64,000 nt of DNA. It comes from Noviluteimonas gilva. GTDB taxonomy: Bacteria > Pseudomonadota > Gammaproteobacteria > Xanthomonadales > Xanthomonadaceae. A program made the translations under genes and the position numbers. The notes below the pieces were generated by a model. It searched no databases. It was given only the letters and a program-made list of their open reading frames with translations, and had not been told where the DNA came from. The stretch spans positions 248,001 to 312,000 of the forward strand of contig NZ_WOXT01000004.1 of NCBI RefSeq assembly GCF_009740395.1. The letters are read 5' to 3'. Below, in pieces: positions 18,194 through 28,770 of the stretch. How positions within the stretch are numbered: the first letter of the stretch is position 1; each line of letters opens with the position of its first letter.

Positions 18194-20968
18194 ATGCAGC
18201 ATCTGAAACGCAACCTGCTCAGCGTGGCGCTCGCGTCGGCCACGATGATGCTGGCGACGGGCGCCTGGGCGCAGTCGACCACCACGACGAACGATCCGGC
18301 CAACCCGCAGGAAGCACGAACGCCTGAGCAGCAACAGGAAGACCTGGCCAAGCAGCAGGCCGCGCAGCTCCAGTCGGTCACCGTCACCGGCATCCGCCTC
18401 GGCATCGAGCAAGCCAACTCGATCAAGAAGGAATCGACGTCGATCGTCGAAGCCATCTCGGCCGAAGACATCGGCAAGCTGCCCGACATCTCCATCGCCG
18501 AATCGATCTCCCGCCTGCCCGGCATCGCCGCGCAACGCGTCGGTGGTCGTGCGCAGGTGATCAGCGTCCGCGGCCTGTCGCCCGACTTCGCCACCACGCT
18601 GCTCAACGGCCGCGAGATGGTCAGCACCGGCGACAACCGCTCGGTCGAATTCGACCAGTACCCCTCCGAACTCTTCTCCGGCGTCGTGATCTACAAGACC
18701 CCGGACTCCGCGCTCGTGGGCCAGGGCCTGTCGGGCACGATCGACATGCGCACCGTGCGCCCGCTCGACTTCGACAAGCCGGTCTACGCGGTCAGCGCGC
18801 GCTACCAGAAGAACTCGCTCGGCTCGGCCGCGAACTCCGACGGCGACGGAAACCGCATCAACGCCAGCGTGATCACGCAGATGGCCGGCGGCGACATCGG
18901 CCTGTCGCTCGGCTTCTCGCATTCGGACATCCCGATCCAGGAAGAGCAGACGGGCCTGTACGAGCCGTGGCGCAACGACCAGACGCGCAACGGCGTCCCG
19001 GCCGGCACCTACATCACCGACGGTGCCAAGGCGCTGCGCCGCACCGGCTACGTCCGCCGCAACGCGGCGATGGCGACGGTGCAGTTCGCGCCGATCTCCG
19101 AGTGGACCTCGACGCTCGACATCTTCCACACCTCCGCCGTGCAGGAAGACACCGCGAACCAGTTCGAAGCCAACTTCAACTACAACGGCAACCCCGACCC
19201 GCAGGTCTGGACGCCGAACGTGGCTGGCGGCACGCTGGTCGGCGGCACGCTCACGAATGCCTATCCGCTCGTGCGCGGCATGTACAACAAGCGCGAAGAC
19301 AACATCGACGGCCTGGGCTGGCTCAACGAGATCAAGGTGGGCGACGTCAACCTGACCGCCGACCTGAGCTGGTCGAAGTCGCACCGCGACGAACTCAGCC
19401 TCGAGAACAACCTGCAGCTGCTGCCCAATCCGCAGTTCGACACGCTCAACATCAACTTCCCCGGTTCGGGCTTCGCCACGATCCAGCCGGGCCGCGACTA
19501 CTCCAACCCGAACACGCTGTTCATCGCGAACACGATCTACGGTTCGGGTTACGGCAAGACGCCGAAGGTGGTCGACGAGCTGAAGGGCTTCAAGGTCAAC
19601 GCGAACTTCGCCGCGCCCTTCCTCGACAGCCTGTTCTCCGACATCGACGTCGGTGCGCACTACGGCACGCGTGAGAAGTCCAAGAGCCAGCCCGAAGGCA
19701 ACATCAATCTCGGCGCGCAAGGCCCGACGACCATCGGCCCCGACCTGCAGTACGGCGGCGTGGACCTGACCTTCGCCGGCGTGGGTTACATCCCCTCGTG
19801 GGACGTGCCGGGCGCCGTCGCGCGCTACATGACCTTCGCACCGAACGAAGACGCCTCCTACCTCGTGTCGAAGGCGTGGACGATCAACGAAGACATCACC
19901 ACCGGCTGGCTGCGCGCCAACATCGACACGAGCTGGGGTTCGATCCCGGTGCGCGGCAATGTCGGCATCCAGGCGCAGCACACCGACCAGTCGTCCTCCT
20001 CGTTCTACTGGGATCCCTTCCGCCCGGCCGGCCAGAACCGCGTGCCGTACGAGAACGGCAAGTCCTACACCGACTGGCTGCCGAGCCTGAACCTCGCGTT
20101 CTCTTTCGACCACGACCAGACGGTGCGCGTCGCCGCGGCCCGCCAGCTCGCACGCGCGCGCCTGGACCAGTTGCGCGCTTCGTTCGAGTTCGGCGTCAGC
20201 ACCTCGACGCTCGAGCCGTCGGGCTCCGGCGGCAACCCCCTGCTCGATCCGTGGAAGGCCAACGCGTTCGACATCTCCTACGAGAAGTACTTCGAAGGCA
20301 CGAAGGGTTACGTGTCGGCGGCGTTCTACTACAAGGACCTGCGCACCTACATCTTCACCGAGTCCCGCACGTACGACTTCTCGCAGTTCATCACGCCTGA
20401 CGTCGTGCCGCAGCCCACCACGCCGATCGGCCGGTTCACCGCGCCGTACAACGGCGAAGGCGGCTGGCTGCAGGGCCTGGAACTGACGGCGTCGCTGCCG
20501 CTGGACATCTTCTGGGATGCGGCCGAAGGCTTCGGCTTCCTCGCCAGTGCGTCGTTCAACGACAGCAACATCACCATCCCGCCGGACCCGTCCAGCGTCT
20601 CGAGCGTGGGTTCGCAGAACATCAGCCTGCCGGGCCTGTCGGACGAGGTGTACAACCTGACGGTGTACTACTCGCGCGCCGGCTTCGAAGCCCGCGTGAA
20701 CCAGCGCTGGCGTTCGGACTACATCGGCGAGATCAGCAACTTCGCCGCCGAGCGCACGCTGCGTTACGTCGAAGGTGAGGACGTCACCGATGCGCAGCTG
20801 AGCTACGCGTTCGGCGAAGAGTCCGCGTTGAAGGGCGTCACCCTGCTCCTGCAGGCGAACAACCTCACCAACTCCGGCTATCGCACCTACGCCTCCTCGA
20901 AGGATCGCCCGCTCGAGAACATCGAGTGGGGCCGCACCTACCTGGTGGGCCTGAGCTACAAGTTCTGA
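18194..20968 (+). CDS. TonB-dependent receptor, MalA-like maltodextrin importer
   Basis: Outer-membrane gated channel predicted to import maltodextrins with TonB-ExbBD energy. The ATG at 18194 follows a strong TTGGAGGGGA ribosome binding site and opens a signal peptide ending GAWA-QS; the product is 924 residues. After the Gln-rich N-terminus comes the plug, with TVTGIRLG (TonB box region), DIGKLPDISIAESISRLPG and VRGLSPD. The C-terminus ends in a beta strand with terminal Phe (LVGLSYKF), as expected for assembly by the BAM machinery. It resembles the Caulobacter MalA group. Its place between an exported amylase and the Entner-Doudoroff genes, and the shared operator, support the substrate assignment. 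Confidence 0.9.
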   Translation: MQHLKRNLLSVALASATMMLATGAWAQSTTTTNDPANPQEARTPEQQQEDLAKQQAAQLQSVTVTGIRLGIEQANSIKKESTSIVEAISAEDIGKLPDISIAESISRLPGIAAQRVGGRAQVISVRGLSPDFATTLLNGREMVSTGDNRSVEFDQYPSELFSGVVIYKTPDSALVGQGLSGTIDMRTVRPLDFDKPVYAVSARYQKNSLGSAANSDGDGNRINASVITQMAGGDIGLSLGFSHSDIPIQEEQTGLYEPWRNDQTRNGVPAGTYITDGAKALRRTGYVRRNAAMATVQFAPISEWTSTLDIFHTSAVQEDTANQFEANFNYNGNPDPQVWTPNVAGGTLVGGTLTNAYPLVRGMYNKREDNIDGLGWLNEIKVGDVNLTADLSWSKSHRDELSLENNLQLLPNPQFDTLNINFPGSGFATIQPGRDYSNPNTLFIANTIYGSGYGKTPKVVDELKGFKVNANFAAPFLDSLFSDIDVGAHYGTREKSKSQPEGNINLGAQGPTTIGPDLQYGGVDLTFAGVGYIPSWDVPGAVARYMTFAPNEDASYLVSKAWTINEDITTGWLRANIDTSWGSIPVRGNVGIQAQHTDQSSSSFYWDPFRPAGQNRVPYENGKSYTDWLPSLNLAFSFDHDQTVRVAAARQLARARLDQLRASFEFGVSTSTLEPSGSGGNPLLDPWKANAFDISYEKYFEGTKGYVSAAFYYKDLRTYIFTESRTYDFSQFITPDVVPQPTTPIGRFTAPYNGEGGWLQGLELTASLPLDIFWDAAEGFGFLASASFNDSNITIPPDPSSVSSVGSQNISLPGLSDEVYNLTVYYSRAGFEARVNQRWRSDYIGEISNFAAERTLRYVEGEDVTDAQLSYAFGEESALKGVTLLLQANNLTNSGYRTYASSKDRPLENIEWGRTYLVGLSYKF

Positions 20969-21006
20969 TCACCACTCCGCGTACTGACGGATCCGTGTGA
21001 CCCTCC

Positions 21007-21041
21007 ACCCCTGCCGGCGCGCCCGGCAGGGGTCTTTTTTT
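21007..21041 (+). terminator. Rho-independent terminator of the TonB receptor
   Basis: An 11-bp perfect stem (ACCCCTGCCGG/CCGGCAGGGGT, 21007-21017 and 21023-21033) with a CGCGC loop is followed by a run of seven T. It ends the receptor transcript just before the convergent small gene. Confidence 0.93.
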
Positions 21042-21061
21042 GGGCGATGGCTTCCTTCGCG

Positions 21062-21307
21062 CTACGGCATCGCGATCGCCACGCCGCCGCAGCGCCCCAC
21101 GACCTCATCCACCACGGCATTGGCCAGTCCCTGCCCGCGCACGCGCTTGAGGCGCACGCGCAGCCATTCGCACGCCTGTTCCTCCTCGTGCGCGTCCTGC
21201 CAGCGATAGACCATCGACGCGCCTGCCAGCTGCACGCGATACGGAGCGCCGAGGGCGGCGCGGAGTTCGGGTTCCTTCATGCCGATATGGACGGCTTCGA
21301 TGCGCAT
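21062..21307 (-). CDS. Small conserved-looking hypothetical protein
   Basis: 81-residue soluble protein without signal peptide or membrane segment. I chose ATG 21307 (MRIEAVHIGM) because GGAG lies seven bases upstream; an ATG at 21319 would add four residues. The segment GMKEPELRAALGAP followed by VYRW recalls the SmpA/BamE-type repeat in sequence only. It lies 95 bp after eda on the same strand, so it may be the tail of the Entner-Doudoroff operon. Function unknown. Confidence 0.55.
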   Translation of the reverse strand: MRIEAVHIGMKEPELRAALGAPYRVQLAGASMVYRWQDAHEEEQACEWLRVRLKRVRGQGLANAVVDEVVGRCGGVAIAMP

Positions 21308-21402
21308 GTCACGCTCCATGTGATGTTGGAGACAGCGTCGCGCACACGGCTTTGCTGCGACATCGGTGGATGCCGCAACGCGTTGTAGGAATTCGAGAAG
21401 GC

Positions 21403-22056
21403 TTACGCGTCGCGCAGGCGCGTGCACTCGGCGGCCAGGCGTCCGATCGTCGCCCAGTCGCGCGCATCCAGCGCGGCCCTGGGCACCATCCACGAGCCGC
21501 CGACGGTCGAGACGTTCGGCAATTTCAGATACGCGGGCGCCTTCGCCGCATCGATCCCGCCCGTCGGGCAGAACTTCACCTGCCCGAATGGCCCTGCGAA
21601 GGACTTCACCGCCGCGATCCCGCCCGCCGACTCCGCCGGGAAGAACTTGAAGCGCACGTGCCCCGCATCGAGGCCGCGCATCAGCTCGCTCGCAGTGGCG
21701 ATCGCGGGGATGAAGGGAATCGGCGCGTCGTCCGCGGCCGCGTACAGCGCATCGGTGCAACCCGGTGCGATCGCGAAGCGCGCGCCGACGTCGACCATCG
21801 AGCGCAGATCATCGGCGCGCAACACGGTCCCCGCGCCGACGATGGCATTGGGCACTTCGCGCGCGATCAGGGCGATGGCTTCGCGCGCGACGGGCGTGCG
21901 CAGCGTGATTTCGAGCACCGGCAAACCGTTGTCGGCGAGCGCGCGCGCCAGCGGCACGGCGTCTTCCAGGCGTTCGATGGTGAGCACGGGCATGATCGGC
22001 GCCGCGTCGAGGATCGCGTCGGCCGCGGTGCGACGCGATGCGTTCGTCCAGTTCAT
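21403..22056 (-). CDS. eda: KDPG aldolase (2-keto-3-deoxy-6-phosphogluconate aldolase)
   Basis: Class I aldolase that splits KDPG into pyruvate and glyceraldehyde 3-phosphate, the last Entner-Doudoroff step. The 217-residue product has the family length. It shows LEITLRTP (catalytic Glu), GAGTVL, the Schiff-base Lys in RFKFFPAE and the phosphate-binding FCPTGGI stretch. The ATG at 22056 overlaps the stop of glk by 4 nt (ATGA). It is fifth in the zwf-pgl-edd-glk-eda transcript, read leftward from the control region near 27.1 kb. Confidence 0.96.
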   Translation of the reverse strand: MNWTNASRRTAADAILDAAPIMPVLTIERLEDAVPLARALADNGLPVLEITLRTPVAREAIALIAREVPNAIVGAGTVLRADDLRSMVDVGARFAIAPGCTDALYAAADDAPIPFIPAIATASELMRGLDAGHVRFKFFPAESAGGIAAVKSFAGPFGQVKFCPTGGIDAAKAPAYLKLPNVSTVGGSWMVPRAALDARDWATIGRLAAECTRLRDA

Positions 22057-23036
22057 GCGCCTGCTCCCGCGGAGGCCCGCAAGGCCATCGCCGCGCCGAG
22101 CAGGCCCGGCTGCGGATGCGTGATGACGTGGATGGTGATGCCTTCGAGGTAGGCGACGAAACGCCCCTTCGCAAGGAACCGCTCGCGGAAATTGCTGCTG
22201 CGCAGGAACGGCACGAAGCGCGGCACCATGCCGCCGGCGATCACCAGCGTGCGTGCGCCGTGGATCAGCGCCGCATCGCCCGACACGCTGCCCAGCACCG
22301 AGCAGAAGCGCGCCAGCGCGCGACGCGCGGCGACGTCGTGCCCTTCGAGTGCGGCGGCGACGATCTCGGCCGGATCGCGCAAGGTCGGCTTGACCTCGAT
22401 GTCGTGCGCCACGCCGCGCAACACCGCGTCGATCTGCGCCAGGCCCGCGCCGCACAACACGCGTTCGTTCGAACAGCGCCCGTGCAATGCATTCAACCAC
22501 CGCGCGATCGCCTGCTCTTCGTCGCCGATGGGCGCGAAGGTGACGTGCCCGCCTTCGGTTTCGACCGCCTGCCACCCCTGCTCCACGCTGCCTACCAGCA
22601 TCGCGACGCCCAGGCCCGTGCCCGGCCCCATCACGGTGACCGGCCCGCGCAACGGCCCCGACGTCGGGCCGTGCAGCGTTTCGCGATCGGCCTGCGTGAG
22701 CGCGGGCACGGCCCACGCGATCGCGCCGAAATCGTTGATCACGCGCAATTCGTCGAAGCGCAGCGTGCGCTGCAACGCCGAACGACTGAACGACCACGCG
22801 CGATTGGTCAGCCGGATTTCGTCGGTGTCCGCGGGGCTCGCGACCGCGAGCGCGCCGCGCTTCGGCGCGACGCCCACCGACGCGAGGTAATGCTCGATCG
22901 CATGCTCCAGGCTCGCGAATTCCGAGGCCTTCAACGCCTGCATTTCGCGCAGCGCCGGCGTGGGCGCATCCACGTCGGTCAGCGCGAAACGCGCGTTCGT
23001 GCCGCCGATGTCGGCGACGAGTGCAACGGCGCTCAT
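22053..23036 (-). CDS. glk: Glucokinase
   Basis: ATP-dependent phosphorylation of glucose to glucose 6-phosphate in the cytoplasm. The 327-residue product has the Glk-family phosphate loop [11 protein letters not shown] near the N-terminus, [10 protein letters not shown] in the middle (catalytic Asp), GPGTGLG (adenosine site) and ETEGGHVTF. The start overlaps the edd stop by 4 nt, and the stop overlaps the eda start by 4 nt. Its place in the Entner-Doudoroff operon fits a cell that brings in free glucose and maltodextrin-derived glucose without a PTS. Confidence 0.95.
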   Translation of the reverse strand: MSAVALVADIGGTNARFALTDVDAPTPALREMQALKASEFASLEHAIEHYLASVGVAPKRGALAVASPADTDEIRLTNRAWSFSRSALQRTLRFDELRVINDFGAIAWAVPALTQADRETLHGPTSGPLRGPVTVMGPGTGLGVAMLVGSVEQGWQAVETEGGHVTFAPIGDEEQAIARWLNALHGRCSNERVLCGAGLAQIDAVLRGVAHDIEVKPTLRDPAEIVAAALEGHDVAARRALARFCSVLGSVSGDAALIHGARTLVIAGGMVPRFVPFLRSSNFRERFLAKGRFVAYLEGITIHVITHPQPGLLGAAMALRASAGAGA

Positions 23037-24874
23037 CGCGCGCTCCTGTCTTCGTCCATGAACAGCGCGCTGCCGCCCGCCTCCGCCGTGCCGACCTGCG
23101 CACGCATCATCGCGAACAACTCGCGGCCGAAGCCGAAGCGGTTCGCGCGCAGATCGCCGTGTTGCACCGCACGCGATTCCCACTCGGCGGCAGCGACGTC
23201 GACATCGATCGTGCCTGCCTCGGCATCGATGCGGATGCGGTCGCCGTCGCGCAGTTTCGAAATGGGCCCGCCGTCCGCCGCTTCGGGCGTGACGTGGATG
23301 GCCGACAACACTTTGCCCGACGCCCCCGACATGCGCCCATCGGTGAGCAGCGCGACACGCTGGCCGCGATCCTGCATCGCCGCGAGCGTCGGCGTGAGCT
23401 TGTGCAATTCCGGCATGCCGTTCGCGCGCGGCCCCTGGCCGCGGATCACCGCGATCAGGTCGCCCTGCAATGTGCCTGCCTTGAAGGCGAGCAACAAATC
23501 GTCCTGCGATTCGAAGATGCGCGCCGGCGCTTCGATCTTCCGGTATTCGGGTGCGACGGCGGAGATCTTCACGATGCCGCGCCCGAGGTTGCCCTGCACG
23601 CGACGCAAGCCGCCTTCGTGATCGAACGGATCGGCGACCGGCCGCACGACGCTGGTGTCCAGCGATTGTTTCGGTCCGTCGCGCCAACGCAATGCGGTGC
23701 CGTCGAGATACGGCTCCATCGCCTGCTGTCGCAAGTCGCCGCCATGCACGCAGGGAATGTCCGCGTGCACAAGGCCCGCATCGATCAGTTCGCGCAACAC
23801 GAACCCGATGCCGCCCGCGGCGTGGAAATGGTTGATGTCGGCCGACCCGTTGGGATACGCGCGCACGATCAGCGGCGTCACGCGCGAGAGCTCGTCGAGG
23901 TCGTCCCAATCGATGATCACGCCCGCCGCGCGCGCCATCGCGACGAGATGGATCGCGTGGTTCGTCGAACCACCCGTGGCCGCGAGCGAGACCATCGCGT
24001 TGACGATCGCGCGCTCGTCGATGGTTTCGCACAGCGGGCGATAGTCGTCGCCGAGCTTGGAGATGCGCAGCGCCTGTTCCGCCGCGGCGACGGTGAGCGC
24101 ATCGCGCAACGGCGTTCCCGGATTGACGAACGCGGTGCCCGGCATGTGCAGGCCCATCGCTTCCATCATCGTCTGGTTGGAATTGGCGGTGCCGTAGAAG
24201 GTGCAGGTGCCGGGCGAGTGGTAGGAGGCGGCTTCGGCGTCGAGCAACTCCTCGCGCGTGGCCTTGCCTTCGGCATAGCGCTGGCGAACGGCCGCCTTTT
24301 CCTTGTTCGACAGGCCCGCGGGCATCGGCCCGGCCGGCACGAAGATCACCGGGAGGTGACCGAAACTCAACGCGCCGATCAACAGGCCCGGCACGATCTT
24401 GTCGCACACGCCCAGGCACAGCACGGCGTCGAACATGTCGTGCGAGAGCGAGACGGCCGTGGCCATCGCGATGTTGTCTCGCGAGAACAGCGACAGCTCC
24501 ATGCCGATGCGGCCCTGCGTGACGCCGTCGCACATCGCCGGCACGCCGCCGGCGACCTGCGCGCTGCCGCCCGCGTTGCGCGCGGCCATGCGAATCAGCG
24601 AGGGGTACTGCTCCATCGGCTGGTGCGCCGAGAGCATGTCGTTGTAGGCGGTGACGATCCCGATGTTGCCGGCGTTGCCGCCGCGCAGGCTGGGCTTGTC
24701 GGCACCTGCGGCCGCGAAGCCGTGCGCGAGGTTGCCGCAGCTCAGGCGTTGGCGCGCGGGTCCGCCTTCATGGTCGGCCGCGGCCTGCGCCATGCGGGCC
24801 AGGTAATCGGCGCGCGCAGGAACGCTGCGTTCGACGATGCGTTGCGTGACGCGGGCCACGACGGGATGCAGCAT
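23033..24874 (-). CDS. edd: 6-Phosphogluconate dehydratase
   Basis: Iron-sulfur dehydratase converting 6-phosphogluconate to KDPG, the committed Entner-Doudoroff step. The 613-residue length is normal. Cluster-ligand regions of the IlvD/Edd family are visible: [19 protein letters not shown] and [13 protein letters not shown] each supply a Cys. [11 protein letters not shown] and [11 protein letters not shown] are further hallmarks. It overlaps pgl by one base (TGATG) and glk by four. There is no sign of damage. Confidence 0.97.
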   Translation of the reverse strand: MLHPVVARVTQRIVERSVPARADYLARMAQAAADHEGGPARQRLSCGNLAHGFAAAGADKPSLRGGNAGNIGIVTAYNDMLSAHQPMEQYPSLIRMAARNAGGSAQVAGGVPAMCDGVTQGRIGMELSLFSRDNIAMATAVSLSHDMFDAVLCLGVCDKIVPGLLIGALSFGHLPVIFVPAGPMPAGLSNKEKAAVRQRYAEGKATREELLDAEAASYHSPGTCTFYGTANSNQTMMEAMGLHMPGTAFVNPGTPLRDALTVAAAEQALRISKLGDDYRPLCETIDERAIVNAMVSLAATGGSTNHAIHLVAMARAAGVIIDWDDLDELSRVTPLIVRAYPNGSADINHFHAAGGIGFVLRELIDAGLVHADIPCVHGGDLRQQAMEPYLDGTALRWRDGPKQSLDTSVVRPVADPFDHEGGLRRVQGNLGRGIVKISAVAPEYRKIEAPARIFESQDDLLLAFKAGTLQGDLIAVIRGQGPRANGMPELHKLTPTLAAMQDRGQRVALLTDGRMSGASGKVLSAIHVTPEAADGGPISKLRDGDRIRIDAEAGTIDVDVAAAEWESRAVQHGDLRANRFGFGRELFAMMRAQVGTAEAGGSALFMDEDRSAR

Positions 24875-25575
24875 CAGGGGCTCCAGTGCATGTGCACGGT
24901 CGCTTGCCCTTCGCCCAGGGCGGCGACGGGGTGACGTGCCATGTTGCCGGATGCGCGCGCGGCCTGCAGCACATCGCGCTTGGCCTGCCCGGTGAGCGCC
25001 AGGTGCAGTGCCTGGGTCCGCAGCAGGCGCGACAGGGTCAGGCTGATGCGCGGGAACGGCGCCTCGGGCGGCAGGGGCCGCGGGTCGATGCGCGTGGCTT
25101 CCAGCGCGTTGTCCAGGTCGAGCGCGTCGCGCAACTGCGGCGCGCCGGGAAAGAGCGAGGCGGTATGCGCGTCCTGCCCCATGCCGAGCACGATGGCGTC
25201 GAACGGCCCAGGGTACACCGCGAGGCGGCGGCGCGCGTGCGATTCGGAGCGCGCGGGGTCGCCGTCCTCGGTGGTCAGCGATTCGATCACCACGCCGCGC
25301 GCATCGGCGAAGGCCTTGCGCAGCTCGGCGACGTTGCACGCCGGGTGATCGTGCGGCACGCAGCGCTCGTCGCTCGGCAGCAGCACCACGCACGACCAGT
25401 CCAGGCGCATCGCCGCGAGTGCACGGTATGCGGGAAACGGCGTGCGACCCCCGGCGAGCGCGAGCACGGCGCGGCCGCGTGCGTCGATGGCATCGCGGCA
25501 AGTCGCATGCAGAAGGTTTGCGAGCGCTGTCGCCAGCGCGTCGCCATCGCGATAGTCGTGTTCGATCCAGCCCAT
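24874..25575 (-). CDS. pgl: 6-Phosphogluconolactonase (DevB type)
   Basis: Hydrolyses 6-phosphogluconolactone to 6-phosphogluconate between Zwf and Edd. From ATG 25575 the product is 233 residues with the DevB-type motifs [16 protein letters not shown] and [15 protein letters not shown]. The ATG overlaps the last base of the zwf stop and the stop overlaps the edd ATG, so translation is tightly coupled. The longer upstream frame is antisense to zwf and was discarded. Confidence 0.94.
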   Translation of the reverse strand: MGWIEHDYRDGDALATALANLLHATCRDAIDARGRAVLALAGGRTPFPAYRALAAMRLDWSCVVLLPSDERCVPHDHPACNVAELRKAFADARGVVIESLTTEDGDPARSESHARRRLAVYPGPFDAIVLGMGQDAHTASLFPGAPQLRDALDLDNALEATRIDPRPLPPEAPFPRISLTLSRLLRTQALHLALTGQAKRDVLQAARASGNMARHPVAALGEGQATVHMHWSP

Positions 25576-27035
25576 CACTCGCGCCAGGTGTGCCCGTGGC
25601 GTTCGGTCATCGCCACTGCGCTGGCCGGGCCCCAGGTGCCGGCGGGATACGGTTTCGGGGCGATGTCGTTCGCGCGCCAGCCATTGATCACGGCATCGAC
25701 CCACTCCCACGCCGCCTCGGTTTCATCGCGGCGCACGAACAGCGTGCCGTTGCCTTCCAGCGCATCGAGATACAGGCGCTCGTACGCGGGCCGACGCGCG
25801 GACGTCGCGAACTCTTCGTGCAGGTCCAGGTCCAGCGCGACCTGCGACAACTGCAGCCCCGCGCGATCCAGCCCCGGCGTCTTGCTCATCAGGCGCAACT
25901 CGATGCGTTCCTCCGGTTGCAGGCGGATCGTCAGGCCGTTCGGCGCGATCTTCGCGCGCGGATCGAAGATCGAATGCGGCACGGCGCGGAATTGCAGGTG
26001 GATCTCGGTCGCGCGACGCGGCATGCGCTTGCCCGTGCGCAGGTAGAACGGCACGCCGGACCAACGCCAGTTGTCGATGTGCGCACGCAGCGCGACGAAG
26101 GTTTCGGTGCGGCTCGGGCGGCCGAGTTCCTCGGCATAGCCCGGCACGACCTTCCCGCCGACGGCGCCGGAGGTGTACTGGCCGGTGACCGTTTCGGTCT
26201 GCACTTCCGCCGGGCCGATGCGGCGCAACGAACGCAGCACCTTGATCTTCTCGTTGCGCACGGCGGTGGGCTCGAAGCGCGCCGGCGGCTCCATCGCGGT
26301 GAGACACACCAGCTGCAGCAGGTGGTTCTGCATCATGTCGCGCATCGCGCCGCTGGTGTCGTAGTAATCGCCGCGGCCTTCGACGCCCACGGTTTCCGCC
26401 ACCGTGATCTGCACGTGCTGGATGTGGCGCGCGTTCCACAGCGGTTCGAACATCGCGTTGCCGAAGCGCAGCGCGATCAGGTTCTGCACGCCTTCCTTGC
26501 CGAGGTAATGGTCGACGCGGAACACGCGGTCTTCGTCGAACACGCGCGCGACGCCGTCGTTGATGTTCGTCGCACTGGCAAGGTCGGTGCCGATGGGTTT
26601 TTCGAGCATCACGCGCGTGCCGGGCCCCGCGAGGCCGAGCGCGCCGAGCGCGACGCAGATCGGGACGTAGAAGCGCGGCGCGGTGCTCAGGTGATAGAGG
26701 ATTTCGCCGGTGCGCATCGACGTGATGCGTTCGCCCAGGCGCGCCATCGATTCGGGATCGCCGCTGTCGGCCGCGTGATACGCGATGCGCGCGAGCAAGG
26801 CTTCGAGCGATGCCTCGTCGAGATCGGTGGCCGGCACGTTGCGACGCACGGCGTCGGCGACGTCGGCGCGGAACGTCGCGTCGTCCATCGCGCTGCGCGC
26901 GGTGCCGAGGATGCGCAGCTCGGGCAACAGCAGCCCGGCGTGCTGGAGGCCGTAGAGCGACGGCAGCAGCATCCGCTGCGCAAGGTCGCCGGAGGCACCG
27001 AAAATGACGAGGAGCGAAGCGCAGTTGCCGGGCAT
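25575..27035 (-). CDS. zwf: Glucose-6-phosphate 1-dehydrogenase
   Basis: Oxidises glucose 6-phosphate to 6-phosphogluconolactone with NAD(P)+, feeding the Entner-Doudoroff enzymes downstream. The 486-residue product has the nucleotide-binding GASGDLA near the N-terminus, the catalytic RVDHYLGKE signature at about 170, and the conserved EKPIGTD. ATG 27035 puts the dinucleotide fold eight residues from the start. An ATG at 27086 would add 17 residues and is preceded by a CACGGGG that could serve as ribosome binding site, so the start is not settled. It is the first gene of a five-gene operon, with the operator at 27107 upstream. Confidence 0.95.
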   Translation of the reverse strand: MPGNCASLLVIFGASGDLAQRMLLPSLYGLQHAGLLLPELRILGTARSAMDDATFRADVADAVRRNVPATDLDEASLEALLARIAYHAADSGDPESMARLGERITSMRTGEILYHLSTAPRFYVPICVALGALGLAGPGTRVMLEKPIGTDLASATNINDGVARVFDEDRVFRVDHYLGKEGVQNLIALRFGNAMFEPLWNARHIQHVQITVAETVGVEGRGDYYDTSGAMRDMMQNHLLQLVCLTAMEPPARFEPTAVRNEKIKVLRSLRRIGPAEVQTETVTGQYTSGAVGGKVVPGYAEELGRPSRTETFVALRAHIDNWRWSGVPFYLRTGKRMPRRATEIHLQFRAVPHSIFDPRAKIAPNGLTIRLQPEERIELRLMSKTPGLDRAGLQLSQVALDLDLHEEFATSARRPAYERLYLDALEGNGTLFVRRDETEAAWEWVDAVINGWRANDIAPKPYPAGTWGPASAVAMTERHGHTWRE

Positions 27036-27106
27036 GCGACCTGAATGGGGCGGGGGCAGGATCGAAATGTAAACCGCAAAGGCCATCCCCGTGGTGACGG
27101 CGGCGG

Positions 27107-27120
27107 TGATTACGTATTCA
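27107..27120. promoter_or_regulatory. LacI-type operator palindrome, copy 3
   Basis: TGATTACGTATTCA matches TGAATACGTATTCA at 13 of 14 positions. It lies 72 bp upstream of the zwf ATG (21 bp upstream of the alternative ATG) and 65 bp before the divergent TPR gene. This ties glucose catabolism to the maltodextrin block. Confidence 0.68.
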
Positions 27121-27184
27121 AAGGCGCCGCCGCCGCATGGGCTAGGATCGCCCGCAGTGCCGCCAGCGCTTCGGAGACCGGATC

Positions 27185-28690
27185 ATGGAACAGACCCTGC
27201 GCATCGCTGCGCTCTCGTTTTCATGCGTTTTCATCGGCCTGGCCGGCGCGGCCGACCCGCATGCCGGCCACGGCGGCGGCACCGCGGACTTCGGCGTGCA
27301 CTGCGCGCCGGCCGTGCGCGAAGACTTCGACCGCGCGCTCACCCTCCTCCACCACATGACCTATCCGCAGGCCCGCGCCGGCTTCCGCGCGATCGCCGAG
27401 AAGGACCCCAAGTGCGCCATGGCCCACTGGGGCGTGGCGATGACGCTGTTCCAGCCGCTGTGGCCCACGCGGCCGGATCTGGCCGAGCGCACCCTCGGCT
27501 GGGAGGAGATCGGCAAGGCGCGCGCCCTGGGCTCGACCGATGCGCGCGAACGCGGGTTCATCGAAGCGGCCGCGGCCTTTTTCGAGAATCCGGAATCCGA
27601 CGACTATTGGGCACGCATCCGCCGGTGGGCCGATGCGTCGGCGAAGTTGCACGCGCAATTCCCGAAGGACCACGACGCGACGGCCTTCGATGCACTCGCG
27701 ATCCTCGCAACGACGCCGCAGGATCGCGCGACGCGTGAGAACGCCGACCAGGCCGCGGCGTTGCTGCAATCGGTGTTGCGCGAAGACCCCGACCATCCCG
27801 GCGCCATGCATTACCTCGTGCATGCCGACGATGTCCCCGGCCGCGAACGCGAATCGCCGGAGGTCGTGCATCAATACGAAAAGGTCGCGCCCGACAACCC
27901 ACACGCGTTGCACATGCCCACGCACGTCTACACGCGCCAGGGCGATTGGGACGGCGTGATTCGCGGCAACCTGCGCGCCGCCGATGCGGCGTTGCGCTAC
28001 CCGGCCGGCGACAAAGGCCAATACGTGTGGGATGAGTTCCCGCACGCGATCGAATATCTCGTCTACGCCTACCTGCAAGAGGGCGATGTCGCCAACGCGA
28101 AGAAGCAACGCGATCGCCTGCTCGCCACGCAACACTTGCAGCCTTCATTCAAGACGGCGTTCCATCTTGCGTCGGTGCAGGCGCGCATTCCGCTGGAGAC
28201 GCACGACTGGGCCGCCGCCGCGAAACTGCAACCGCGCACGCCGGCATCGGTCGAGTGGGACAATTACGCGTGGCCGGAAGCGATCGCGCAATTCGCGCAC
28301 GGCTTGGGCGCAGCGAAGACCGGCGACAAACCCAGCGCACTCGCTGCACTGACACGCCTGGGCGAACTGCAGCGCAAGATGGAAGCCGCAGGCGAGTCCT
28401 TGTTCGAACGCAACATCCACGTGCTGCGCCTGGAACTCGAAAGCGCGATCGCGCAAGCGAACGGGCACTCGAAGGAAGCGATCGAAAAACTCGAAGCGGC
28501 CGCGGCGATCGAAGCATCGACGCCGAAGCACGCGGTGACGCCAGGCCCGACGATTCCCGCGCAGGAAATGCTCGGTGATTTGTATTTCGAACTCGGCCAG
28601 CGCGCGAATGCGCACACCGCGTACGAACGCGCACTCGCGCAATACCCCAGGCGTCGTGCGTCGCAACAAGGCGCGGACAAGACGGGTTAA
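27185..28690 (+). CDS. Exported TPR-repeat protein, function unknown
   Basis: 501-residue exported protein. A signal peptide (MEQTLRIAAL...GLAGAADP) is followed by a short His/Gly stretch (HAGHGGG) that could bind metal. The body is helical with tetratricopeptide-like repeats, e.g. around 50-90 (ARAGFRAIAEKDPKCAMAHWG) and near the C-terminus (LGDLYFELGQ...AYERAL). HYLVHADDVPGRE and HMPTHVYTRQGDW are conserved-looking His/Asp-rich stretches of an uncharacterised family. It is divergent from zwf across the third operator, so it may share that control. I cannot assign a reaction. Confidence 0.75.
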   Translation: MEQTLRIAALSFSCVFIGLAGAADPHAGHGGGTADFGVHCAPAVREDFDRALTLLHHMTYPQARAGFRAIAEKDPKCAMAHWGVAMTLFQPLWPTRPDLAERTLGWEEIGKARALGSTDARERGFIEAAAAFFENPESDDYWARIRRWADASAKLHAQFPKDHDATAFDALAILATTPQDRATRENADQAAALLQSVLREDPDHPGAMHYLVHADDVPGRERESPEVVHQYEKVAPDNPHALHMPTHVYTRQGDWDGVIRGNLRAADAALRYPAGDKGQYVWDEFPHAIEYLVYAYLQEGDVANAKKQRDRLLATQHLQPSFKTAFHLASVQARIPLETHDWAAAAKLQPRTPASVEWDNYAWPEAIAQFAHGLGAAKTGDKPSALAALTRLGELQRKMEAAGESLFERNIHVLRLELESAIAQANGHSKEAIEKLEAAAAIEASTPKHAVTPGPTIPAQEMLGDLYFELGQRANAHTAYERALAQYPRRRASQQGADKTG

Positions 28691-28770
28691 CCCCGACCGT
28701 CGCCCCGCCCGCTTCGCGTTGTTTGGAACCGCCGGAGATGCATCCGGCATTCCCACCGTGGAGGCTTCCC

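Noticed and set aside
21062-21307. Small protein as a BamE/SmpA outer-membrane lipoprotein
   Set aside because: It has no signal peptide or lipobox; only a short Gly-Leu-Gly pattern is similar.
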